Source of the DNA: Algoriphagus locisalis
GTDB lineage: Bacteria > Bacteroidota > Bacteroidia > Cytophagales > Cyclobacteriaceae
NCBI RefSeq assembly: GCF_900116615.1
Contig: NZ_FPBF01000001.1
Coordinates: forward strand, 539,625-603,624
Reading direction: 5' to 3'
Length of the DNA: 64,000 bases
The translations under genes and the position numbers were made by a program. The notes under the pieces were generated by a model. The model saw only the letters and a list, made by a program, of their open reading frames with translations. It ran no database searches and was not told where the DNA came from. Positions 30,099-37,234 of the stretch are shown one piece after another; position 1 is the stretch's first letter, and every line of letters begins with the position of its first letter.

Positions 30099-30341
30099 AT
30101 TAGTAATTAATGTCTCAATATATGATCTGGATTTTTTCATTTTAATATGGCTCTCCATTTGAATAGCTTCCTTTTTTGTGGCAAAAGGCTTAACCCACAC
30201 AATCTTCCAAGGACGCTTTCGGGCTGTATAGCCATCGTGCTTTCGATTAAGTTTTTTTAGTCTATCATTTGGGTCCTGACTAGAACCTATATAATACGAT
30301 CTGTCTTTTTCAGACTGGAGGATATAGGTGAAAAATTCCAT
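30084..30341 (-). CDS. GIY-YIG nuclease-like protein embedded in tRNA-Asp repeats
   Basis: 85 aa. I start it at the ATG at 30341 (MEFFTYILQS). A longer frame to 30458 would translate the antisense-free tRNA sequence and is rejected. It is a single-domain GIY-YIG protein (UPF0213/YhbQ size): the catalytic core YIL...YYIGSSQDPNDRL is at residues 5-28, KPFATKKEAIQMESHIKMKK follows with the catalytic Glu, and the end is KSRSYIETLITNSSAG. The last four residues and the stop are encoded by the tRNA-Asp D-arm remnant. It sits between an intact tRNA-Asp plus terminator and a degenerate tRNA plus the same terminator. DNA-cleaving activity is plausible but unproven. Confidence 0.8.
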   Translation of the reverse strand: MEFFTYILQSEKDRSYYIGSSQDPNDRLKKLNRKHDGYTARKRPWKIVWVKPFATKKEAIQMESHIKMKKSRSYIETLITNSSAG

Positions 30342-30353
30342 ACACAAATAAAA

Positions 30354-30384
30354 CAAAAAAAGTCCCGAATTTCTTCGGGACTTT
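30354..30384 (-). terminator. Terminator of the tRNA-Asp array
   Basis: Stem AAAGTCCCGAA / TTCGGGACTTT, with a T-run on the minus strand, begins 3 bp after the intact tRNA-Asp. Identical hairpin at 29994-30022. Confidence 0.8.
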
Positions 30385-30387
30385 AAG

Positions 30388-30461
30388 CGGAATGGACGGG
30401 ACTCGAACCCGCGACCTCCTGCGTGACAGGCAGGCATTCTAACCAGCTGAACTACCACTCC
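30388..30461 (-). tRNA. tRNA-Asp (GTC), copy 2
   Basis: 74 nt on the minus strand. Acceptor GGAGTGG/CCATTCC, D-arm AGTTCAGCTGGTTAGAA, anticodon arm CTGCCTGTCACGCAG with GTC, T-arm CGGGTTCGAGTCCCG, discriminator G. CCA is not encoded. It is identical to the copy at 30727-30800. Confidence 0.95.
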
Positions 30462-30496
30462 AATGGTTTTAAATTAGAGATAACCTTTATTCATCT

Positions 30497-30570
30497 CCTG
30501 TGAGTGATCTCGAACTAGCGGCCTTCCCGAAGTATCGGGACAAGCGTCTCACAAGCTGAATTACCACTCC
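30497..30570 (-). pseudogene. Degenerate tRNA-Asp-like sequence, unit 1
   Basis: It keeps GGAGTGGTAATTCAGC at the 5' end, but the D-arm is altered (TTGTGAG). The anticodon arm is replaced by GCTTGTCCCGATACTTCGGG, and the T-arm (CTAGTTCGAGA) no longer pairs well. It cannot decode Asp. Boundaries are set by alignment with the intact copies. Confidence 0.65.
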
Positions 30571-30605
30571 AATGGTTTTAAATTAGAGATAACCTTTATT
30601 CATCT

Positions 30606-30679
30606 CCTGTGAGTGATCTCAAACTAGCGACCTTCCCGAAGTATCGGGACAAGCGTCTAACCAGCTGAACTACCACTCC
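30606..30679 (-). pseudogene. Degenerate tRNA-Asp-like sequence, unit 2
   Basis: The 5' half is intact (GGAGTGGTAGTTCAGCTGG then TTAGA), followed by the same replaced anticodon arm (CTTGTCCCGATACTTCGGGA) and an altered T-arm (CTAGTTTGAGA). The GAGTG of the acceptor could still pair with a downstream CACTC, so a folded RNA is conceivable, but it is not a normal tRNA. Confidence 0.65.
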
Positions 30680-30726
30680 AATATTTTATTTGTCACTAGA
30701 AGATGAACTTTTTCATCAAATTTAAG

Positions 30727-30800
30727 CGGAATGGACGGGACTCGAACCCGCGACCTCCTGCGTGACAGGCAGGCATTCTAACCAGCTGAACTACCACTCC
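30727..30800 (-). tRNA. tRNA-Asp (GTC), copy 1
   Basis: 74 nt on the minus strand, same sequence as 30388-30461, anticodon GTC. First unit after the promoter at 30862-30891, so the array is transcribed from here towards lower coordinates. Confidence 0.95.
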
Positions 30801-30861
30801 GTTTACTGCAATCCCAAAATAGTTATTGATTTCTCTTTAACTACCTCGTTTTTGAGTGATG

Positions 30862-30891
30862 CAAAGGTATGTTTTTGATTTGTTAATGCAA
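30862..30891 (-). promoter_or_regulatory. Promoter of the tRNA-Asp array
   Basis: The minus strand has TTG, exactly 19 bp, then TACCTTTG, the full Bacteroidota -33/-7 consensus, 62 bp upstream of the first tRNA-Asp. This is the best promoter match in the window. Confidence 0.8.
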
Positions 30892-31133
30892 AAGCTCAAA
30901 GAGAAATTTGATGATAGAATTTGTATGGACTTATTTCTCAGGGAGATAATTTTACATAAATCCTTCTAAATTCGAAATCATCACTGCCCGAGCTGCGCTT
31001 TTATCGAGTATTAAGAAGGTAGCTTGCTTAGGACTCTGTCAGTTATTGTAACAAGGAATAAAAAGCTAGTGATAGGATGTAGGATAATCAGATAGCATCT
31101 TTTAAAAATTTTTAATTCCCAAGCGTATATGCT

Positions 31134-31141
31134 TATCTTTG
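31134..31141 (+). promoter_or_regulatory. -7 box of accA
   Basis: TATCTTTG lies 21 bp before the ATG at 31163. It overlaps an in-frame upstream TTG, which argues against that TTG as the start codon. Confidence 0.6.
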
Positions 31142-31162
31142 TTTTTCCCAAAAATCACCAAA

Positions 31163-32110
31163 ATGGTATTAGAATTCGAAAAACCTATAGCTGATTTAGA
31201 ACAAAAACTTCAGGAAATGAAGGAGTTGGCTACCGGCAGAAATATCGATTTAAGCTCAGATATTGAATCCCTAGAAGATAAAATTCTTGCTTTGAAAAAA
31301 GAAACGTTTCAAAATCTGACCCGCTGGCAGCGCGTTCAGCTTTCTAGACATGCGGAAAGACCTTACGCTCTGGATTACATCTACGAGATGACTAATGATT
31401 TTGTAGAACTCCATGGAGATAGGAATGTAGCCGATGACAAAGCGATGGTAGGCGGTCTAGGCGATTTAGACGGCAGATCAGTGATGTTTATAGGTCAGCA
31501 GAAAGGCAGGAATACCAAACAGCGTCAACTGAGAAACTTCGGGATGGCAAATCCTGAAGGCTATAGAAAAGCGCTACGCCTGATGAAAATGGCGGAGAAG
31601 TTTGGTAAGCCTATTGTCACGTTGATCGATACTCCAGGTGCATTCCCGGGTCTAGAAGCCGAAGAAAGAGGTCAAGGAGAGGCGATTGCCCGCAACATCA
31701 AAGAGATGTTTATGCTGAAAGTACCCGTCATCTGCATCATCATCGGTGAAGGTGCTTCTGGAGGAGCATTGGGTATAGCCATCGGAGACCGCGTACTCAT
31801 GCTGGAAAACGCCTGGTATTCTGTTATTTCCCCTGAAAACTGCTCTACTATTCTCTGGAGAAGCTGGGATTACAAGGAGCAGGCAGCAGAGGCTTTGAAA
31901 CTGACAGCGATAGACATGCAAGGAAATGGCTTAGTCGATGGAATCATTCCTGAGCCTCTGGGTGGTGCACATAAGGACATGAAAAAAATGGCCGTTACGC
32001 TGAAAGAAGCAATTTTGGCAGCACTAAAAGAGCTTGACAAGATTAAACCTGAAAAAAGAATTGACCAACGCATCGACAAGTTTTGTTCGATGGGTGTGGT
32101 AGTTGAATAA
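31163..32110 (+). CDS. accA: Acetyl-CoA carboxylase carboxyltransferase subunit alpha
   Basis: 315 aa, the usual AccA length, starting [19 protein letters not shown]. It catalyses carboxyl transfer from biotin to acetyl-CoA together with AccD, the first committed step of fatty acid synthesis. Typical stretches are [79 protein letters not shown] (oxyanion glycines) and [16 protein letters not shown]. The ATG was preferred to a TTG 24 bp upstream that falls in the promoter box. It stands alone, and a foldback repeat follows. Confidence 0.95.
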   Translation: MVLEFEKPIADLEQKLQEMKELATGRNIDLSSDIESLEDKILALKKETFQNLTRWQRVQLSRHAERPYALDYIYEMTNDFVELHGDRNVADDKAMVGGLGDLDGRSVMFIGQQKGRNTKQRQLRNFGMANPEGYRKALRLMKMAEKFGKPIVTLIDTPGAFPGLEAEERGQGEAIARNIKEMFMLKVPVICIIIGEGASGGALGIAIGDRVLMLENAWYSVISPENCSTILWRSWDYKEQAAEALKLTAIDMQGNGLVDGIIPEPLGGAHKDMKKMAVTLKEAILAALKELDKIKPEKRIDQRIDKFCSMGVVVE

Positions 32111-32119
32111 ACTAGTTTT

Positions 32120-32246
32120 GGCTGTCTCAAAAGTAAATTTGACTGTCATTTCGAGTGAGACGAAAGTAATCACAATGTGCCTTAACGTTGCATTAGTAAA
32201 GGATTACATCACGCTACGCTCAATGACAGGTACTTTTGAGGCAGCC
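32120..32246. repeat. MITE-like foldback element after accA
   Basis: The ends are inverted: GGCTGTCTCAAAAGTA at 32120-32135 and TACTTTTGAGGCAGCC at 32231-32246 pair at 15 of 16 positions. Inner pairs CTGTCATT/AATGACAG and GTAATC/GATTAC extend the fold. The right end runs into TTTTTTT, so it probably also terminates accA. No coding capacity. Confidence 0.75.
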
Positions 32247-32263
32247 TTTTTTTCTTTCATACC

Positions 32264-33103
32264 ATGGATTTATACGTAGTCAACACTGGATTTTTCAAAT
32301 TGGATGGCGGAGCCATGTTTGGTGTGGTGCCAAAAACACTTTGGACTCGAACCAATCAGGCAGACGAAAACAACCTTTGTACCTGGGCCATGAGATCACT
32401 CTTGGTAGTAGAAGGAAATAAAGTCGTGCTAATTGACAACGGTATTGGGGATAAACAGGATGCTAAGTTTTTCTCTCACTACTACCTACATGGAGAGGAT
32501 TCCTTGGAGAAAAGCTTAAAAAAACTGGGCATTGCACCTCATCAAATCACGGATAACTTTCTGACGCACCTGCATTTTGACCACTGTGGAGGCGGATTGA
32601 AATATGGCTCACATGGGCAATACGAGATGACTTTCCCGAGGGCAACCTACTGGTCTAACAAGGATCATTGGCAATGGGCGACAGTTCCTAATCCTCGAGA
32701 AAAAGCCTCATTTCTGGAAGAGAATATACTTCCCATGCAAGAATTAGGACAGCTGGGATATTTGGATTTAGAGAAAAAGTCATTTCTGCCAGGTTTCGAC
32801 TTTATTACCGTCGATGGGCATACCGATAAGCAGATGCTGCCGAAAATACAATATAAAGGCAGGACTGTAGTTTTTGTAGCGGATTTACTGCCTTCTGTTG
32901 GCCACATACCCTTGCCTTATGTGATGGGCTATGATACCCGACCGCTCCTGACGATGGACGAAAAGGCTGCGTTTTTAGATGAAGCAGCTAGGGAAGAATA
33001 CATTCTTTTTCTAGAGCACGATCCTGTGAATGAATGCTGTACGGTCAAGATGACTGAGAAGGGCGTTCGATTGGATCAAACATTCAGACTCGATGAAATC
33101 TAA
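32264..33103 (+). CDS. MBL-fold metallo-hydrolase
   Basis: 279 aa, no signal peptide, cytoplasmic. Zinc motif THLHFDHCGG has H102, H104, D106 and H107; later ligands lie in TVDGHTDKQM and FVADLLPSVGHIP. The N-terminus VVNTGFFKLDGGAMFGVVPK is typical of the lactonase/quorum-quenching-like subgroup, but the substrate cannot be assigned. The stop overlaps the start of the patatin gene by 11 bp. It leads an operon of three lipid- or ester-directed genes. Confidence 0.88.
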   Translation: MDLYVVNTGFFKLDGGAMFGVVPKTLWTRTNQADENNLCTWAMRSLLVVEGNKVVLIDNGIGDKQDAKFFSHYYLHGEDSLEKSLKKLGIAPHQITDNFLTHLHFDHCGGGLKYGSHGQYEMTFPRATYWSNKDHWQWATVPNPREKASFLEENILPMQELGQLGYLDLEKKSFLPGFDFITVDGHTDKQMLPKIQYKGRTVVFVADLLPSVGHIPLPYVMGYDTRPLLTMDEKAAFLDEAAREEYILFLEHDPVNECCTVKMTEKGVRLDQTFRLDEI

Positions 33104-33896
33104 AGCAAAAATTGGAATAGCTTTCTCCGGGGGAGGAGTTAGAGGGATTTCTCATTTGGGAGTTTTAAAGGCTCTGACCGAATCCGGGATTTTTCCTACC
33201 AATGTGTCTGGAACATCCGCCGGAGCTATTGTGGGTGCAATGTTTTGTCAAGGCTACACACCGGAAGAAATTCTCAAAATCATAGTTGAGACAAATTATT
33301 TCAAGTTTATGAGGCCGGCCATTTCTCTGACTGGTTTTCTTAAAATGGATTCAGTAGGTAGTCTTTTCAAGCTTTACCTGGATCACGATGATTTTTCTCA
33401 ATTGCAGATTCCTTTGACCGTAGCAGCTACAGATATTAAAAAAGGGAAAGTGCGCTATTACTCTGAAGGCGAGTTGATCCGGCCTATCATGGCGTCTTCC
33501 TGCATTCCCGGTATGTTTGATCCTATAGTCATTGGAAAAAGATACCTGGTTGATGGTGGCGTCCTAAATAATCTCCCCGTTGAGCCCTTGGATGGCATTT
33601 GTGATTTTGTGATAGGGGTGAACTGTAATCAGCTTCCTGAAGAAGCCAATATCAGCACCATGAAAAAGCTGATAGAGCGCTCCGTGATCATGTCAATGAA
33701 TTACAATGTATATAGCCGCAAGTCTAAGTGTGATTATTTCATTGAGCCGCCAGCATTAGGGAAATATGGGGTGTTTGATATTAAAAAGGCTTCAGAACTA
33801 TTTGGTGTGGGATACGATCACACGATGAAATTTATTGAGAATAATCCTTCTATTTTGGAATTAGCTGTGAAAAGCAAAAAATCTGTAAAAGCATGA
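33093..33896 (+). CDS. Patatin-like phospholipase
   Basis: 267 aa. The oxyanion loop SGGGVRG is at 12-18, the nucleophile elbow GTSAG at 40-44 (Ser42) and the catalytic Asp in VDGG at Asp154. No signal peptide or beta-barrel is visible, so it is a cytoplasmic lipid acyl hydrolase of the RssA/YjjU-like size class. It overlaps the MBL gene by 11 bp and the following acyltransferase by 4 bp (ATGA). A hydrolase coupled to an acyltransferase suggests deacylation and reacylation of membrane lipids (inference). Confidence 0.9.
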   Translation: MKSKAKIGIAFSGGGVRGISHLGVLKALTESGIFPTNVSGTSAGAIVGAMFCQGYTPEEILKIIVETNYFKFMRPAISLTGFLKMDSVGSLFKLYLDHDDFSQLQIPLTVAATDIKKGKVRYYSEGELIRPIMASSCIPGMFDPIVIGKRYLVDGGVLNNLPVEPLDGICDFVIGVNCNQLPEEANISTMKKLIERSVIMSMNYNVYSRKSKCDYFIEPPALGKYGVFDIKKASELFGVGYDHTMKFIENNPSILELAVKSKKSVKA

Positions 33897-34453
33897 TGAA
33901 ATTTTTGTCACGTATGGTGTTTTGGATTTCGGGCTGGTCCCTGAATGACCAGTGGCCTAAGGGATTGAAGAAAGCGGTGCTTATCGCCATTCCCCATACT
34001 TCCAACTGGGATATTCTCTATGCGCGTGCTGCATTTTTCCTGATGGATATTCCTGTCCGTTTTACCATCAAAAAGGAAGTGATGGTAGGACCTTTGGGCT
34101 GGCTTCTCAAAGGACTTGGTGCCATAGCCATTGATAGAAAACGTGTACCGGGAGGAAGAAAGCAGACCTATACCGAGTCCATGGTATCCATGCTGAATGA
34201 ACGGGATGAACTGGTCATCATGGTGACTCCAGAAGGAACGAGAAGTCAGGTAAAAAAATGGAAATCAGGTTTTTATCATATTGCACTTGGAGCAAATGTG
34301 CCGGTAGTGGTTGGTTACTTGGATTACAAGAAAAAAGAGGCGGGGATAGGACCAGTAATTTATCCTGATGGAAATATGGATGGGCAGATCGAAGAGCTTA
34401 AAGTCTTTGGAAGAACGGTGACTGGAAAGCATCCTGAGAAGGGGATTCTGTAG
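33893..34453 (+). CDS. 1-acyl-glycerol-3-phosphate acyltransferase-like protein
   Basis: 186 aa PlsC-type domain alone. Catalytic H-x4-D motif HTSNWD at 35-40, substrate motif VTPEGTRS at 111-118, and IAIDRKRVPGG in the middle. It is shorter than classical PlsC and lacks a long N-terminal membrane region. The start overlaps the patatin stop (ATGA), which indicates tight coupling. Last gene of the three-gene operon. Confidence 0.87.
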   Translation: MMKFLSRMVFWISGWSLNDQWPKGLKKAVLIAIPHTSNWDILYARAAFFLMDIPVRFTIKKEVMVGPLGWLLKGLGAIAIDRKRVPGGRKQTYTESMVSMLNERDELVIMVTPEGTRSQVKKWKSGFYHIALGANVPVVVGYLDYKKKEAGIGPVIYPDGNMDGQIEELKVFGRTVTGKHPEKGIL

Positions 34454-34622
34454 TATTTTAAATTTGAAATTTGAGATTGCAGATTTCCATCAGCAAATAG
34501 CACCGATGGGATTTCCTGCCTTCGAATTAACTTTTTGTAACATCTACAATTCAGGTTTTTAGAAGTGTATCAATTACCTTTTAGTTTTAAAGGGTTTTAA
34601 TTGAGTTATAAAATAGGGTTTT

Positions 34623-35783
34623 ATGAGATGTTTGATTGTAGCTGGGTTATTTTTAGCCACTAGTGCATGCGCTTCTAAGGAAGAGAAAAAGCAAATTGTT
34701 TCGGATCAAATCAGCATTTCCTTAGATACCGTTTTCGTGGATTCAGGCGATGAATTGCTTTATTTACAGGATCAACTTTACTATTCTACGCTATCTGATG
34801 ATAAAAGCTACCTGATCAATTTTAACAGGCAAGATTTTACTACCCAGAAGATAAGCCTAGATGAACTTAGGCTTTTAGAGCAGGTTCAATTCGAAAAAGA
34901 GGGGCCTAATGGCGTAACTAACGCGGTTCCCTACGTTTCAAACTTCTCGAATTGGTCGGATGAGAATATACTTATCTGGGATTATTTTATGTATAAAGTT
35001 TTTGATCAATCGGGTCACTTGGTCAAGGATTTGGACTTGGACAAAATTGCCCCTGAATTCCTCGGGGTTGATGAATACGCTGTAGGAGCAATTTTTCAAG
35101 TTGAAAACAATTCAGACCGGCTTGTTGCATCTGTTTTGCACTGGGAAAGTGGGGCTCGCCTGCTACTTGACTTTGATTTGGAGAAACAAACCTTTAAAAA
35201 AATAGCGTTGACAGAATTAGACAAGCTAAATGAATTCACTGTCAACCTCTTGTATGAAGGAAGTCCTGCAGGTAGCTATGGACCCAGTGCTGCAGCTATC
35301 AGTGTCAATGGGCAACTCGTTTTTAGTACGACTGCCTTTAACGAAGTGTTGATTTTTGATGTGGAAAAAGACAGCCTCTATACGAAAAGCTGGAATACCC
35401 CTTTATTGGGCGAAAAGAAAAGTTATGTGCCTCCGAAAGATATTGAACGAACCTCTGGTCAATTAAAGGAAATTGTCAGGAAAAATGAGGAAGATCTCAA
35501 TTACAAATTTTTATTTTGGGATGAGAAGAATGAACGGTTTTTAAGGTTTTCAGAAAGAATTCATTTTGGAGAAGAGCTCAATGGGTACGGGGAATTTATA
35601 CCAACTGGATCGGAAATTTTTTTAAGCGTATTTGATAAGAGCTTCCATCTAATTGCTGAAGCTGAGCTACCAGAACTGGATAAGCTTCCACTAAAATATT
35701 TCACTAAAGATGGTGATATCTGGATGTTTGAAAACATCAATGATGAACTGGCTTTTGTGATTGTAAAGATTGAGAACCTCTAA
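34623..35783 (+). CDS. DUF4221-type lipoprotein (plus array, first copy)
   Basis: 386 aa. Lipoprotein signal MRCLIVAGLFLATSAC with Cys16, followed by ASKEEKK. Conserved family stretches are DELLYLQDQLYYSTLSDDKS, VQFEKEGPNG, FNEVLIFDVEKDSL and a C-terminal DGDIWMFENINDELAFVIVK. It belongs to the same family as the minus-strand array but to a different subgroup. An upstream region with TTAACTTTTTGTAACATC is shared with the next two copies. Confidence 0.82.
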   Translation: MRCLIVAGLFLATSACASKEEKKQIVSDQISISLDTVFVDSGDELLYLQDQLYYSTLSDDKSYLINFNRQDFTTQKISLDELRLLEQVQFEKEGPNGVTNAVPYVSNFSNWSDENILIWDYFMYKVFDQSGHLVKDLDLDKIAPEFLGVDEYAVGAIFQVENNSDRLVASVLHWESGARLLLDFDLEKQTFKKIALTELDKLNEFTVNLLYEGSPAGSYGPSAAAISVNGQLVFSTTAFNEVLIFDVEKDSLYTKSWNTPLLGEKKSYVPPKDIERTSGQLKEIVRKNEEDLNYKFLFWDEKNERFLRFSERIHFGEELNGYGEFIPTGSEIFLSVFDKSFHLIAEAELPELDKLPLKYFTKDGDIWMFENINDELAFVIVKIENL

Positions 35784-35925
35784 GAACGACAAGCATGCTG
35801 AGAACAGGATGTAGTAGATTTTCCATCATTTAACTTTTTGTAACATCTACAATTCAGGTATTTAGACATGTGTCATTTAACTTTTGGTGCAGTAAGTTTT
35901 TAACTATTTTCTAAATCCTGATTTT
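35784..35925 (+). repeat. 142-bp upstream repeat before second DUF4221 copy
   Basis: Nearly identical to 37093-37234 (7 differences by eye). Its part containing CTTTTTGTAACATCTACAAT also occurs before the first copy at about 34530. It is probably a duplicated promoter and leader. Confidence 0.75.
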
Positions 35926-37092
35926 ATGAGATTGTTTACCGGTATTTTATTTTTGTTGATCATGGGCTCCTTCTTATTCATTGGTTCTTGCGCTTCTAAG
36001 GAAGAAAAAAAGCAGGGCGTATCCGATCAGATTAAGATATCTCTGGATACTGTGATGATCGATGCGGGGGAGGAGTTTTTGTATTTGCAGGATCAGTTGT
36101 ATGCATCCAGCCTATCTAAGGATAACAAATACTTGATCAATTTTAGCAGAAGGGATAACCTTGCAGAGAAGATCGATTTGGATCAACTGAAATTGGATAA
36201 AAAAATTCAATATGAAAGGGAAGGCCCCAATGGGATAGGTGATTACCCCTCTTTTACTTTGTTGCCCAATCAAAACCTGTTGTTTTGGACCTATAATTTT
36301 TATAAGATTTTTGATCAAGAGGGACAGCTAGTTAAGGATTTGGAATTGGAGAAAATTCCTGCAGATTACCTCGGTAGCAATGATTTTTTCCCAGTATCTT
36401 TTATTCAGGATGAAAGTGACCCTAACCACCTGGTAGGCTTAATTACCCAATGGAAAACACACACTTATTTTATAGTGGACTTTGATTTGGAGAAGGGAAC
36501 TTCTAAAAAAGTTGATCTTCCAGACTATCAAAAAAATATCGAATATAATTTTGAGATTTTATTTGATGGATCTCTTGCTTCGGTGTATGGTCCTGGAATA
36601 TATCCACTCCATGCTCATGGGAAATTACTACTCAGCTCTAGCGCATTCAACGAGGTACTGATTTATGATTTAGAAACGGACAGCTTGTCTGTTAAAAAAT
36701 GGGATAGTCCGCTGTTGGGATATAAGAAAACTTACCTTCCACCTGAAACAGTTGAGTATAACTCAGGCTCAATGAAAGATATTGTGCGAAAAATGGACGA
36801 GGAAATTTCATATAGAAGCTTTGTTTGGGATGAAGAAAACGGACGATATTTCAGGTTTTCTGATAAAAAATATTTCGGAGAGGATCTCAATGAATTTGGA
36901 GAGTATGCTACCATTGGGGCTGATGTGTTCTTGAGTGTGTTTGATAAAAATTTCAACTTGATTTCCGAAGCTCAAATCCCTGAACTCACCCAATCTCCCA
37001 ATTTCCACTTTGCCAAAGATGGGAACATTTGGATCTTTGAAAATATTGATGACGAACTGGCTTTTGTGATTGTAAAGATTGAGAATCTCTAA
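35926..37092 (+). CDS. DUF4221-type lipoprotein (plus array, second copy)
   Basis: 388 aa. The signal peptide ends FLFIGSC with Cys22. The first about 60 codons are almost identical at the DNA level to the third copy, as is the upstream 142 bp; the middle is diverged (IPADYLGSNDFFPVSF against EEYLGVNEYYARSL in copy three). The C-terminal IPELTQSPNFHFAKDGNIWI and FENIDDELAFVIVK are again conserved. Secreted propeller-like lipoprotein of unknown function, and gene conversion or recent duplication is evident. Confidence 0.85.
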   Translation: MRLFTGILFLLIMGSFLFIGSCASKEEKKQGVSDQIKISLDTVMIDAGEEFLYLQDQLYASSLSKDNKYLINFSRRDNLAEKIDLDQLKLDKKIQYEREGPNGIGDYPSFTLLPNQNLLFWTYNFYKIFDQEGQLVKDLELEKIPADYLGSNDFFPVSFIQDESDPNHLVGLITQWKTHTYFIVDFDLEKGTSKKVDLPDYQKNIEYNFEILFDGSLASVYGPGIYPLHAHGKLLLSSSAFNEVLIYDLETDSLSVKKWDSPLLGYKKTYLPPETVEYNSGSMKDIVRKMDEEISYRSFVWDEENGRYFRFSDKKYFGEDLNEFGEYATIGADVFLSVFDKNFNLISEAQIPELTQSPNFHFAKDGNIWIFENIDDELAFVIVKIENL

Positions 37093-37234
37093 GAACGATA
37101 AGCATGCTGAGAACCGGATTTAGTAGATTTTTCATCATTTAACTTTTTGTAACATCTACAATTCAGGTATTTAGACATGTATCATTTAACTTTTGGTGCA
37201 GTAAGTTTTTAACTGTTTTCTAAATTCTGATTTT
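37093..37234 (+). repeat. 142-bp upstream repeat before third DUF4221 copy
   Basis: Second copy of 35784-35925. The retained similarity of non-coding sequence exceeds that of the middle of the adjoining genes. Confidence 0.75.

Larger units (their letters stand above)
30462..30679 (-). repeat. Two tandem 109-bp units carrying tRNA-like remnants
   Basis: Unit 1 is 30462-30570 and unit 2 is 30571-30679, both 109 bp and differing at only a few positions. Each unit has a GGTTTTAAATTAGAGATAAC spacer followed by a degenerate tRNA on the minus strand. They lie between the two intact tRNA-Asp genes. Confidence 0.85.

Noticed and set aside
29906..30103. Plus-strand 65-codon frame after galE
   Set aside because: It overlaps two hairpins and a tRNA remnant and has no protein features.
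30342..30458. In-frame N-terminal extension of the GIY-YIG protein (GGRGFESRPF-type)
   Set aside because: It is a translation of the intact tRNA-Asp and its terminator; the GIY-YIG domain starts cleanly at the ATG at 30341.
30462..30800. CRISPR-like spacing of repeats near the tRNA genes
   Set aside because: The repeats are 109-bp tRNA-derived units and 74-nt tRNAs, without short repeats, unique spacers or cas genes.
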